NCBI RefSeq assembly: GCF_038396765.1
Contig: NZ_CP150096.1
Coordinates: 3,393,001 to 3,457,000, forward strand
Reading direction: 5' to 3'
Source of the DNA: Chitinophaga caseinilytica
GTDB lineage: Bacteria > Bacteroidota > Bacteroidia > Chitinophagales > Chitinophagaceae
Length of the DNA: 64,000 nt
Numbering within the stretch: the stretch's first letter is position 1; each line of letters opens with the position of its first letter. Under the pieces are notes generated by a model. The model worked only from the letters and a program-made list of their open reading frames with translations. It made no database searches and was not told where the DNA came from. Positions 36,871 through 45,647 of this stretch are shown piece by piece. A program made the translations under genes and the position numbers.

Positions 36871-37329
36871 TTACAGCGTATAGGCGAGCTCGTCTTTCAC
36901 TTCCGCCATCACGAAACTGCTCTGCACCGTGAGCACATTGGGTAATTTGGCGAGTTTTTCGGTGATGAATTTGTGATACGCGTTCATATCGGCCACCACG
37001 ATCTTCAGGTGGTAATCATAGGTGCCGGTCATATGATGGCAGGACATGACCTCCTCGAACCGGGAAACGGATTGCTGAAAAGCATGCAGCAATTCTTCGG
37101 CATGCTCTTTCAGTTGCACACTGGTGAATGCCATGAGGGAACGGTTGATGAGATGCCTGTCTACGATCGCCATATATTTTTTGATGTATCCGCTTTCTTC
37201 CAGTTTCTTCCTGCGCAGCAGCACGGGCGTTACGGATTTGCCGAGCTTGTCGGCCAGCTCTTTGTTGCTGAGCCGGGCGTCGTGTTGCAGGAGCGTAAGT
37301 AACCGCAGGTCGGTTTTGTCTAATTGCAT
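36871..37329 (-). CDS. Lrp/AsnC family transcriptional regulator
   Basis: This 152-aa regulator has an N-terminal helix-turn-helix (LDKTDLRLLTLLQHDARLSN, then GKSVTPVLLRRKKLEESGYI) and a C-terminal RAM ligand-binding domain (MTGTYDYHLKIVVADMNAYH). ATG 37329 is the natural start; the frame extends to 37365 without family similarity. It is divergent from a PLP trans-sulfuration enzyme gene, as Lrp-type regulators often are from the amino-acid gene they control. Confidence 0.93.
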   Translation of the reverse strand: MQLDKTDLRLLTLLQHDARLSNKELADKLGKSVTPVLLRRKKLEESGYIKKYMAIVDRHLINRSLMAFTSVQLKEHAEELLHAFQQSVSRFEEVMSCHHMTGTYDYHLKIVVADMNAYHKFITEKLAKLPNVLTVQSSFVMAEVKDELAYTL

Positions 37330-37367
37330 GATGCAGGTAGTTGAAAATTGCTTTGGATGGGCCAAAA

Positions 37368-37385
37368 ATAGTCAAAAAGACTGTT
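37368..37385. promoter_or_regulatory. Candidate Lrp-type operator
   Basis: AATAGTC and GACTGTT are imperfect inverted arms (AGTC/GACT perfect) separated by five A residues, about 40 bases upstream of the Lrp start and 100 before the divergent enzyme gene. The A-tract centre is compatible with Lrp binding, but this is one site only. Confidence 0.25.
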
Positions 37386-37486
37386 TCACCGTCCGCAGCG
37401 CCGCTATTTAGCTATTTTCTACTGCCGCGCCCGCTGCATCTTGTTTTCCCATCCGCCAACAGCCAGCTTTGCAGGAAAACGATCCA

Positions 37487-38734
37487 ATGATAAAATCTCC
37501 CGAAACCGCGATGATGGGGCATGGCTACAAGCCCGAGCTCAGTGAAGGCGCCGTAAAGCCGCCGGTATTCCTCACCTCCACGTTCGTATTCCACACGGCC
37601 GAAGAAGGCAAGGATTTCTTTACCATGGCGCACGGCCATACACCCGCGCAGGAACGGGAAATGGGCCTTATCTACAGCCGGATCAACAATCCCAACATAG
37701 AAATCCTGGAAGAGCGCATCCGGCTGTGGGACGGCGGTGCAGACGCCGCGGCCTTTTCCAGCGGCATGAGCGCCATTTCCACCACCATGATGGCCTTCCT
37801 CAAACCCGGAGATTTCATCCTGTTCAGCAATCCCCTCTACGGCGGCAGCCATAAATTCATCCAGCATTTTCTCAAAGAACTGGGGATCGGCACGATCGGT
37901 TTCAGCGCGGGCGACAGCTTTGAAAGCATCGTTGGCCAGGTAGCAGCGGCCGGCGCCGCCGGGAAACTGAAAATGATATTCGTGGAAACGCCCGCCAATC
38001 CTACAGGTGAAGTGATTGACGTCAGGATGTGCAGCGAGCTGGCCAAACATTTTTCGACGGAAGATAAGCCGGTGCTGCTGGCGGTCGATAACACCTACAT
38101 GGGGCCGTTATGGTCGCGCCCGCTGCAATTCGGGGCAGACATCGTGCTGTATTCCGCCACCAAGTACATCGGCGGCCACAGCGACGTGATCGCCGGGGCT
38201 GCGGTGGGCGGCAAATCCATCATCCAGTCCATCAAAGCGGCCAGAACGTTCTTCGGCACCATCATCGATCCCCACCCGGCCTGGATGCTCCTGCGCAGCC
38301 TGGAAACCCTCAAGCTCCGGATGGACGCCGCCGCGCAAAATGCCGCGCACATCGCCGCGTTCCTGCAAAATTACCCGGGCGTGGAAAAAGTCTATTATCC
38401 CGGATTGCGGACGGGGATGTCTGAAAGGCAGCAGCAGATTTATGCGGAACAATACACCAGCTTCGGCGCCATGGTCAGCTTCGACGTGGCGGGCGGGGAG
38501 CCGGCGGCATTCCGCTTCCTCAACGCATTGCGGCACATCAAGCTGGCCGTGAGCCTCGGCGGCACGGAAAGCCTCGCGCAGCACCCCTGGTCCATGACGC
38601 ATTCGGGCGTGCCGGAATCGGAAAAACTGCAATACGGAATTACGGAGGGAATGGTGCGGCTGAGCGTCGGGATCGAGCACCACGAAGATTTAATCCGCGA
38701 CATGGAACAGGCGCTGCATGCAGCGCGACTGTAA
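37487..38734 (+). CDS. Cys/Met metabolism PLP enzyme (methionine gamma-lyase/cystathionine gamma-synthase type)
   Basis: This 415-aa cytosolic PLP enzyme of the trans-sulfuration family has the PLP Lys226 in SATKYIGGHSDV; FSSGMSAIS and VDNTYMGPLW are the phosphate- and ring-binding motifs. Members make or break C-S bonds in cysteine, homocysteine or methionine. The long sequence before YSRINNPN, with an insertion (AHGHTPAQEREMG), is seen in a subgroup annotated as cystathionine gamma-synthase family or methionine gamma-lyase. Start ATG 37487 is preferred to the TTG at 37469. The divergent Lrp gene suggests amino-acid-responsive control. Confidence 0.9.
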   Translation: MIKSPETAMMGHGYKPELSEGAVKPPVFLTSTFVFHTAEEGKDFFTMAHGHTPAQEREMGLIYSRINNPNIEILEERIRLWDGGADAAAFSSGMSAISTTMMAFLKPGDFILFSNPLYGGSHKFIQHFLKELGIGTIGFSAGDSFESIVGQVAAAGAAGKLKMIFVETPANPTGEVIDVRMCSELAKHFSTEDKPVLLAVDNTYMGPLWSRPLQFGADIVLYSATKYIGGHSDVIAGAAVGGKSIIQSIKAARTFFGTIIDPHPAWMLLRSLETLKLRMDAAAQNAAHIAAFLQNYPGVEKVYYPGLRTGMSERQQQIYAEQYTSFGAMVSFDVAGGEPAAFRFLNALRHIKLAVSLGGTESLAQHPWSMTHSGVPESEKLQYGITEGMVRLSVGIEHHEDLIRDMEQALHAARL

Positions 38735-38736
38735 AC

Positions 38737-39090
38737 TTACTTCCGGAGGATCTTTTCCATGGCTTTGCCTTTCGCCAGTTCGTCGATCAGTTTGTCGAGA
38801 TACCGGGCCTGACGCATCGTTTTGTCTTCGATGTCTTCCACCCGGTATCCGCAAATCATGCCTTTGATCAGGGAAGCGTTGGGATGGATGCGGGCCTGGC
38901 CGTAGAAATCTTCGAAATTGGTTTTGTTGTCGAGATGTTGCTGGAACGTTTTTTCATCATATCCCGTCAGCCAGAAAATGATTTCGTCCACCTCGGCCTT
39001 CGTCCGCCCTTTCTTCTCCGCTTTCGTGATGTAATGCGGATAGACGCTGGCGAACGACATTTTTTTGACTCTTTCGGTGTTGTCTTTCAT
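38737..39090 (-). CDS. DUF2200 family protein
   Basis: This 117-aa protein without signal peptide has the DUF2200 pattern ([20 protein letters not shown], then IIFWLTGYD, and [18 protein letters not shown]). The function is unknown; the family is small, soluble and widespread in bacteria. Its stop is two bases from the stop of the convergent PLP enzyme gene. Confidence 0.9.
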   Translation of the reverse strand: MKDNTERVKKMSFASVYPHYITKAEKKGRTKAEVDEIIFWLTGYDEKTFQQHLDNKTNFEDFYGQARIHPNASLIKGMICGYRVEDIEDKTMRQARYLDKLIDELAKGKAMEKILRK

Positions 39091-39412
39091 TTTGATACGC
39101 TTTTAAACGGTGAAGCCGCCGTCAATTTACAAAATATCTCAAAAACCGATCGCCCTTCCCGTTCCGCCGGAAGGGCGTTTTTATGTCCGTTAGCCAGCCG
39201 TACATTTTAACTTGCAGATATTATCGCATATAAATCGATGATAATTTATGGGATGCGGTCAAAAGAATTTTCCCGGCTTGCGAAAATGGAGTAATTTATA
39301 AGGAGATCTCCTGCAATCCTGCGTTCGCCGTAAAATTGCAGCAGGCCCCAGCATAACTTCCCGTCAACCGGTTCAACCTTGAAAGATCGACCATCTTTTA
39401 AATCATGAATGC
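39091..39412. other. Divergent intergenic region with an orphan hairpin, 322 bases
   Basis: It lies between DUF2200 (minus) and the FIST gene (plus). A terminator-like hairpin is at 39151-39182. The remaining 230 bases toward the FIST gene are AT-rich (repeated ATAAAT/TAATTT words) and probably hold its promoter, but I find no full TAnnTTTG match. An antisense frame at 39246-39488 is not convincing. Confidence 0.5.
39151..39182 (+). terminator. Orphan terminator-like hairpin
   Basis: CGCCCTTCC (39151-39159) and GGAAGGGCG (39169-39177) make a perfect 9-bp stem with a 9-base loop, followed by five T residues. No plus-strand gene ends nearby; it sits in front of two divergent genes. It may end a small RNA or an upstream leader, or catch antisense transcription. 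Confidence 0.6.
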
Positions 39413-40567
39413 ATGTTAGCAAAACTGTACCGCTTCCACGACGGCCGGGTTTTTCTGTCGGAAGGCGACCCCGAAATGGACCCGGCATCCTGCAACCTTG
39501 TACTGTGTTTCGCCGATAAGCAACACCTGGAGACCGATTATCTGCACAACGCGCTGCGCGGTTATTTCCCTGCGGCGGAAATCGTGCTGTGTTCCACTTC
39601 CGGGGAAATCAGCGGCCCGGCGGTGACGGATGGCGGCGTATCCATCGTTGCGCTCCGGTTCGATCATACAGCCTTGCAGGCGCAATGCGTCAACATTTCA
39701 GCGTATGCAGACAGCTTCGGCGCCGGCCGCGGCCTGGCGGATCGCTGCCTGCGCGATGGCGTTCCACCGAAATACCTGCTCGTGGTGAGCGATGGCAGCT
39801 TCGTAAACGGGACAGACCTGCTCAACGGCATCCATGCCGCGCCGGGATGGGAGCAGGTGCTGGTGACCGGGGGGCTAGCGGGCGACGGGCTCCGCTTTTC
39901 CTCCACGCTCGTTGGCCTTAACGCCCCGGCGCAGCAGGGCAACATCGTCGGCATCGGGTTTTTCGGCGATAAATTGGCCGTAGGTCACGGCTCCAAAGGC
40001 GGATGGGACACCTTCGGGCTGGAAAAGGTGGTGACGCGGTCGGACCATAACGTGCTGTACGAGCTCGACGGCGTCAATGCACTGTCGGTATATAAACGTT
40101 ACCTCGGCCCCGATGCTTCCGGGCTGCCGGGTGCCGCGCTGCTTTTTCCGCTGGCGGTAGTGCTACCCGATACGGGAGAGGCCGTGGTGCGGACGATTTT
40201 GTCGGTGGATGAGGAAGCCGGTACCATGACCTTCGCGGGCGATATTCCCGTAGATTCCCGCGCCCGCTTCATGCGCGCCAATTTCGACCGGCTCATCAAC
40301 GCTTCGCATGGCGCTGCGCTGAATGCCACCTTGCCAAACGGCGCCTCCGGGCCGCAATACGCCCTTCTCATCTCCTGCGTAGGCCGGAAAGTGATCCTGC
40401 GCGATCGTATCGAAGAGGAGGTAGACGCGGTGATCGATCAGTTCGGCGGGCAATGCGTCATGTCGGGCTTTTATTCTTATGGCGAGCTGTCGCCCAACGT
40501 GCCGGGCGGCAAATGCCAGTTGCACAATCAAACGATGACCATAACCACCTTCTATGAAATGGAGTAA
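39413..40567 (+). CDS. FIST domain protein, NosP-like sensor
   Basis: This 384-aa soluble protein has FIST_N (about residues 28-220, VLCSTSGEI near 57 and VTGGLAGDG near 150) and FIST_C (about 225-365, ending CVMSGFYSYGELSP). FIST proteins are sensory; the NosP branch binds haem and nitric oxide and controls an adjacent hybrid histidine kinase. Here the gene overlaps the next one, a hybrid kinase, by 14 bases, the same architecture. Haem binding cannot be read from the sequence, so the NO function is an inference from family and neighbour. Confidence 0.9.
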   Translation: MLAKLYRFHDGRVFLSEGDPEMDPASCNLVLCFADKQHLETDYLHNALRGYFPAAEIVLCSTSGEISGPAVTDGGVSIVALRFDHTALQAQCVNISAYADSFGAGRGLADRCLRDGVPPKYLLVVSDGSFVNGTDLLNGIHAAPGWEQVLVTGGLAGDGLRFSSTLVGLNAPAQQGNIVGIGFFGDKLAVGHGSKGGWDTFGLEKVVTRSDHNVLYELDGVNALSVYKRYLGPDASGLPGAALLFPLAVVLPDTGEAVVRTILSVDEEAGTMTFAGDIPVDSRARFMRANFDRLINASHGAALNATLPNGASGPQYALLISCVGRKVILRDRIEEEVDAVIDQFGGQCVMSGFYSYGELSPNVPGGKCQLHNQTMTITTFYEME

Positions 40568-43208
40568 ACTGCTGGAAAGACAATTGTCCAAATACGCGCC
40601 GCCCCAAATCATCGACGATCCCGGCTGCGAACGTTTCCTGCATGCGGTCAACGATTCCTACCTGGCGTACGAGCGCGATCTGGAACTGTCTGAAAGGGCG
40701 TTCCGCATCAGCGAGGAAGAATATCAATCCCTCAACGGCAGGCTCTCCCGCGAGCTCGGCAACAAACAATTGTCGATCGTGCAGCTCCAGGACGCCGTGG
40801 TGCAACTTACCGGTTCTGAACTGGCCGCCGGTAAAGACGAGCTCCTCGATATCCTGGACGTGCTGAAAACGGAAATGATCAAACGGCGGAAAGTGGAAGC
40901 CGAACTGGCGGATACCGCTAACCGGCTCGCCCTGCTGATCGCCAACCTGCAGGCTGGCGTGCTGGTGGAAGACGAGCATCGTACCGCTGTGCTGGCCAAT
41001 GCCAGCTTCTGCAGGATGTTCAATATTGCCGGAACACCGCTTGAAATGGTAGGCAGGGATTGTGAAAAAGCGACGGAGGAAAGCAGTTCGCTGTTTAAAG
41101 ACCCCGCGGCACTGGTGGCCCGTATCCACCAGCTCATCCGGCAACAGGTGCCGGTCGTGAACGATGAATTGGAACTGGCAGACGGCCGGGTGTACGAACG
41201 CGATTACATCCCCTTGTTCATGGACGGCGTGTACCGCGGGCACCTGTGGCAGTGCCGCGACGTGACGATGCGGGTGGAAGCGGCGAATGCCGTGAAAAAA
41301 AACGAGGAAAAATACCGCAACATCATCGATAATATGAACCTGGGCCTGGTGGAAGTAGATACGCTCGGCATCATCCGTTTCACCAACCAGTGTTTTTGCG
41401 AAATGTCGGGCTACCAGGCAGACGAGCTGATGGGCCAGGACCCGTCCCTGCTTTTTTACGACGAAGCACAGGCACGGCTGCTGACCGAAAAAGGCCTTTT
41501 GCGCGAAAGCGGGGTTTCGGACGTATATGAGCTCGAGGTGAGGAATAAGCGCGGCGAGCCAAAGTGGTGGCTGATCAGCGGCGCCCCGAACTACGACGAT
41601 GCAGGCAGGTTCACCGGTTCCATCGGCATTCATCTCGACATCACGGAACACAAGCAACTGGAATACGAATTAAGCCAGGCGCGCATCGCGGCGGAAGAGT
41701 CGTCACGGGTAAAGGAAGCTTTCCTGGCCAATATGAGCCACGAAATGCGGACGCCCATGAACGCCATCATCAACATGTGCCGGCAGCTGGCCCGCACGCA
41801 GCTCGATAACCGCCAGCGCATCCTGCTCGATACCATCGATACCGCGTCCGAACACCTGCTGGTCGTCATCAACGATATCCTCGATATCTCGAAGATAGAA
41901 GCCGGGAAACTGGAGCTGGAAACCATTCCCTTCCGGATTTACGATATGCTGAAAAACGTGCTGCTCGTTGTGCAGCCGAAGGCCGACGAAAAAGGCCTGT
42001 TGCTGAAACTCGAAGTGTCTTCACAGATGCATCCCGTGCTTACCGGCGATCCGCACCGCATCAGCCAGGTGCTGCTGAACCTCCTCAGCAACAGCATCAA
42101 ATTCACCGATCGCGGTACCGTCACCCTGCAGGTAACGCCCAGCGGGATGAAAGACGGCCGGCAGACCATCGTTTTTTCCGTCCGGGACACCGGCGCGGGA
42201 ATGGACGCGGAATTCCTGAAAAAAGTATTCGACAAATTCTCCCAGCAATACCGCGATACCGCGCGCAAATCCGGCGGCACCGGGCTGGGAATGGCCATCT
42301 GCAAACAGTTGGTAGAATTGATGGACGGCCAGATCAGCATCTTCAGCGAAATGGGCGTGGGCACGGAAGTTACCTTCTGGCTGTCCCTCGAAACTTCGAC
42401 GGATGCGGCCGTGTATACGATTGATACCGAAATGCCCGACAAAGATGCGCTCAAAGGCAGCCGCATTCTCATGGCCGAAGACAATATCATGAACCGGCTG
42501 GTGGTGCGTACCATCCTGGAAGCCTACCAGGTGGAGCTGACGGAGGTGGAAAACGGTTACGAAGCCGTGCGGCAGCTGAAGGTGGCGGGGTACGATGTGG
42601 TGTTGATGGACGTGCAGATGCCCGTCATGAACGGTTATGAAGCCACTGCGCTCATCCGCAGGGAGTTGAAGCTGGATGTGCCCATCATCGCCCTCACCGC
42701 CAATGCCATCAAAGGGGAGAGCGACCGCTGCATCGAAGCGGGCATGACCGGTTTCGTGTCCAAACCTTTTGAAGAAAACGCCCTGATCCGGGAAATCGCC
42801 ATCAGCCTGCAAAAAAATCAATTACGCCGTCCTGCTTCCCAAAGCAGCGATCCCCAGACAGCCGCGCCCGAAACGCTGTACGATCTCGCGAAGCTGCGGA
42901 AGATCAACGATAACACGGGTTTTATCACCCAGATGGTCAGGATGTTCCGCCAGCAGGCCGTAGTATCGGCAACGGAGATCCGGCAGGCTGTTGACGCCGG
43001 CAACTGGCCCGCGGTGCGCGCGGCCATCCACAAGGTCCGCCCGTCTGTAGACGCCATGGGGATCGCGGTGCTGGAAGCGGACCTGCTCGATCTGGAGCAG
43101 CATGCGGCGGATAACGATGCCTCGCGGCGGAAGTTGCAGCATGCGCTGGAAGTGCTGCTGCAGGCCGCGGAACAATTGCGCGGCCAGGAAGGATCGTTTG
43201 CAGATTAA
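40554..43208 (+). CDS. PAS hybrid sensor histidine kinase with receiver and Hpt domains
   Basis: This 884-aa protein without clear membrane segment has a coiled-coil-like N-terminus, PAS-like domains at about 117-230 and 245-370, HisKA with His396 (NMSHEMRTPMNAI), HATPase_c with the N box (LLNLLSNSIKFTD) and G boxes (DTGAGM, GGTGLGMAI). A receiver follows with Asp686 (VVLMDVQMPVMNGYEA), and an Hpt-like end with His826 (AAIHKVRPSVDAMG). A full phosphorelay can thus run within the protein. The soluble layout means that the signal comes from inside the cell, probably from the overlapping FIST protein. The output regulator is not in the window. Confidence 0.95.
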   Translation: MKWSKLLERQLSKYAPPQIIDDPGCERFLHAVNDSYLAYERDLELSERAFRISEEEYQSLNGRLSRELGNKQLSIVQLQDAVVQLTGSELAAGKDELLDILDVLKTEMIKRRKVEAELADTANRLALLIANLQAGVLVEDEHRTAVLANASFCRMFNIAGTPLEMVGRDCEKATEESSSLFKDPAALVARIHQLIRQQVPVVNDELELADGRVYERDYIPLFMDGVYRGHLWQCRDVTMRVEAANAVKKNEEKYRNIIDNMNLGLVEVDTLGIIRFTNQCFCEMSGYQADELMGQDPSLLFYDEAQARLLTEKGLLRESGVSDVYELEVRNKRGEPKWWLISGAPNYDDAGRFTGSIGIHLDITEHKQLEYELSQARIAAEESSRVKEAFLANMSHEMRTPMNAIINMCRQLARTQLDNRQRILLDTIDTASEHLLVVINDILDISKIEAGKLELETIPFRIYDMLKNVLLVVQPKADEKGLLLKLEVSSQMHPVLTGDPHRISQVLLNLLSNSIKFTDRGTVTLQVTPSGMKDGRQTIVFSVRDTGAGMDAEFLKKVFDKFSQQYRDTARKSGGTGLGMAICKQLVELMDGQISIFSEMGVGTEVTFWLSLETSTDAAVYTIDTEMPDKDALKGSRILMAEDNIMNRLVVRTILEAYQVELTEVENGYEAVRQLKVAGYDVVLMDVQMPVMNGYEATALIRRELKLDVPIIALTANAIKGESDRCIEAGMTGFVSKPFEENALIREIAISLQKNQLRRPASQSSDPQTAAPETLYDLAKLRKINDNTGFITQMVRMFRQQAVVSATEIRQAVDAGNWPAVRAAIHKVRPSVDAMGIAVLEADLLDLEQHAADNDASRRKLQHALEVLLQAAEQLRGQEGSFAD

Positions 43209-43244
43209 GAAAGGTTAACGTACTAATATCCACCCTACGGAAAT

Positions 43245-43280
43245 GCGAATGCCCTTCCATATTGCAGGAAGGGCATTTGC
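43245..43280. terminator. Stem-loop between convergent genes
   Basis: GCGAATGCCCTTCC pairs with GGAAGGGCATTTGC over 14 positions (one G-T pair) with an 8-base loop. The T-runs on either side are poor, but the position between the kinase gene and the convergent TlpA gene fits a shared terminator. Confidence 0.6.
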
Positions 43281-43308
43281 GTCAAATTCAGGCATTGGGA
43301 AGGGGATG

Positions 43309-44511
43309 CTACATCTTCCCAAAAACTTCCGCGAGTTTTTTATCCATTGCATCGTCATCTTCTCCGCCACCGCCGTACCGGCCAACGATCATGCCGTCGG
43401 GCCCGATGAGGATTTTGGTAGGCAGGGAATGAATGCCGTAGTAATCGCTGATATCTTCTGGATTAGGTTCGTTCTTCTCCCGCTTTTTCATATCCAGCCC
43501 GCGGAGCACATGTTTCCAGATACCGATCCCGTCTTGTTCCACGGCTTTTTTCCAGGCTTCGGGCTTACCGTCGTCGTCAGAAATGCCGATGATTTCGAAG
43601 CCTTTGTCTTTGTATTGCGCGTACAGCTTCTTCAGGTGTGGGTTGCCTTTGCGGCAGGGGCCGCACCAGCTGGCCCAGAAGTCGATGAGCACGTATTTCC
43701 CTTTGTAGTCGCTGAGGCTTAGGGTTTGCCCGTTGATATCCTGCTTCGTGAACACATGGGCCACGCTGCCGGGGGAGCCGCCGCGCAGGCCGTCCAGTTC
43801 TTTCTTGATTTCTTTCCCGAAACCGGTCTGCTGCAATGCCGGCGGCATTTTTTTCCAGGCGGTTTCAGCTTCGCGCAGCTGCATATTACCGATCCGGAAA
43901 CGCAGCAGGTACACGCTCACGAAAGATGCGGGATGCTCGTCGATGAACTTTTTATCGATCGCGTCGATCTGTTCATAATACGGGTCCATCTTTTCTTTCA
44001 CTTCGTCGAGCTGATGGATCATCCCTGCGAGCGTGGCGCTGTCTTTTTTCGCCCTGCGCGCTTCGATGTAGGCGTTGTTGAGTTTGTTGTACTCGTCAGA
44101 CAGGGGCATGAGCTGGTCGTTCACCGATTTGCGGCGGGCTTCCAGCACGGCCATGTCGTTCTGCGGGCGGGAGCCTGTCAGTTTCACGTTGCGCAGTGCT
44201 CCTTTTTTCGCCGTCAGGCTCATTTTGGCCGGTTCGATGAAAAGGGTGGCGTAGTCGGCGTCGTAAGACATGAATTTTGGGTTCTCGAGCGAGAAGTGCC
44301 CTACGGTCGGGCCATCGAGTTGGCCGGTAAACGTGAACCGTCCGTTCTGGATGGCGGCGCTGTCGGTTTTGTGGTCGCCCTTGTTATTGGAATAATTCAG
44401 GTATGCGAATCCTTTGGAGAGCCCTTCCACCGTGCCATTGAGGGTGAAAGACTGTGCCTGTGCGCCGGTGATCACGAGGCTCGCTGCGATCAGCATCGGT
44501 ATTTGTTTCAT
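43309..44511 (-). CDS. TlpA-like thioredoxin-family protein with DUF4369 domain, periplasmic
   Basis: This 400-aa exported protein has a signal peptide ending at GAQAQS. Residues 21-130 are a DUF4369-type beta domain (FTLNGTVEGLSKGFAYLNY), then a helical linker, then a TlpA/AhpC-type thioredoxin fold from about 250 with the active site WCGPC (Cys283, Cys286) and the cis-Pro loop (SLPTKILIGPDG). It is last in the minus-strand operon sigma-FecR-SusC-SusD-TlpA-TlpA, 31 bases after its paralogue. The role is disulfide reduction in the envelope; partners are unknown. Confidence 0.92.
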   Translation of the reverse strand: MKQIPMLIAASLVITGAQAQSFTLNGTVEGLSKGFAYLNYSNNKGDHKTDSAAIQNGRFTFTGQLDGPTVGHFSLENPKFMSYDADYATLFIEPAKMSLTAKKGALRNVKLTGSRPQNDMAVLEARRKSVNDQLMPLSDEYNKLNNAYIEARRAKKDSATLAGMIHQLDEVKEKMDPYYEQIDAIDKKFIDEHPASFVSVYLLRFRIGNMQLREAETAWKKMPPALQQTGFGKEIKKELDGLRGGSPGSVAHVFTKQDINGQTLSLSDYKGKYVLIDFWASWCGPCRKGNPHLKKLYAQYKDKGFEIIGISDDDGKPEAWKKAVEQDGIGIWKHVLRGLDMKKREKNEPNPEDISDYYGIHSLPTKILIGPDGMIVGRYGGGGEDDDAMDKKLAEVFGKM

Positions 44512-44542
44512 GATGCGGGTAGTTAGGTGGATGGATGCGAAA

Positions 44543-45622
44543 TCAATTCAACAATTCTGCCAGTTTTTTATGCAAAGCCGCACCGCGGAGGTCTTTGGCC
44601 ACAATGATCCCTTCGGGGCTCACCAGGAAGGTGGACGGGATCGCCTGGATGCCGTATTCCTGCGCCACGGAGTTTTTGAAACCTTTGAGGTCCGACAGCT
44701 GGATCCAGGGCATACCGTCGTCAGCGATGGCCTTTTTCCATTTCTCGCCGTCATCGTCCAGCGAAACGCCTACCACGGTGAAGTTTTTGTCTTTATAAGC
44801 GTTGAAAGCCTTGAGCACGTTGGGATTTTCCGCACGGCAAGGCCCGCACCAGCTGGCCCAGAAGTCGAGCAGCACGTATTTGCCTTTGAAATCGGAAAGC
44901 TTCACGGGTTTGCCGCTCACGTCGGGCTGCGTGAAATCGATCATCGGTTCGCCGATGGCGCTTTTTTTTAGGATGGCGATGCGCTCGGCGAGGCGGGTGC
45001 CGGTACCGGTTTTCTGCGCGGCGGGGTCGAGCAGCTGGTAAAGGCTGTCGAGCGTTTTGTATTCGCCTATCACAGCCATATCCTGCAGGAGGGATACGCT
45101 CACGGGGCTTTTCGGATGTTGTGCGATGTAGCTTTTCGTGATGGCGCGGCGCTGCGTCCGCAGATCGGTGGCTTTTACCTCGAGGATGGCCATGGCCGAA
45201 TCGTTGTCCTTGATCTCGTTATAGTTGGCGTACAGCGCCTCTTCCTGGTCGGTGATCGGCTTCAGGGATTTGCGGTAGGCCATGTACTCATCATGACTGG
45301 CGGAGCCGGTAACATGGACGTCGGCCAGGGAATCGGCGTGGCCGGAAATTTTGATGTCAGCCCGTTCCAGAAACAGTTCCACATACCGCGTCGGGAACAT
45401 GAGGTATACTTTTTCCGGTTCGGTCACATCGCCAGACCAGCTGAATTTGCCGTCTACCACGCGCATGGTGTCTGTCCGCGCCGAATCGGCCACGGGTACG
45501 GAAATATAGACCACGGAATCCTTGAGGCCGGTGATCTCGGCCGTGATGGTTGCCTTGGGTTTGTCTGCGGTGCCGCAGGCGTAAAACGCGGCGGCGAGTA
45601 AGCAGGGGAGGGTGCGTTTCAT
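44543..45622 (-). CDS. TlpA-like thioredoxin-family lipoprotein with DUF4369 domain
   Basis: This 359-aa lipoprotein (Cys16 in AFYACGTAD) has the same architecture as the next gene: DUF4369-type beta domain (ATITAEITGLKDSVVYI), helical region, and thioredoxin domain with WCGPC (Cys259, Cys262) and cis-Pro loop (AIPSTFLVSPEG). It lies 25 bases after the SusD gene. Such DUF4369/TlpA proteins often follow SusCD pairs in Chitinophagaceae; the two copies differ in anchoring, one lipid-attached and one soluble. Confidence 0.92.
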   Translation of the reverse strand: MKRTLPCLLAAAFYACGTADKPKATITAEITGLKDSVVYISVPVADSARTDTMRVVDGKFSWSGDVTEPEKVYLMFPTRYVELFLERADIKISGHADSLADVHVTGSASHDEYMAYRKSLKPITDQEEALYANYNEIKDNDSAMAILEVKATDLRTQRRAITKSYIAQHPKSPVSVSLLQDMAVIGEYKTLDSLYQLLDPAAQKTGTGTRLAERIAILKKSAIGEPMIDFTQPDVSGKPVKLSDFKGKYVLLDFWASWCGPCRAENPNVLKAFNAYKDKNFTVVGVSLDDDGEKWKKAIADDGMPWIQLSDLKGFKNSVAQEYGIQAIPSTFLVSPEGIIVAKDLRGAALHKKLAELLN

Positions 45623-45647
45623 ATGTGTGCGATTGGTTTAACTTGAC

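Noticed and set aside
39246..39488. 80-codon minus-strand frame covering the FIST start
   Set aside because: It overlaps a clear gene start and has no recognisable features.
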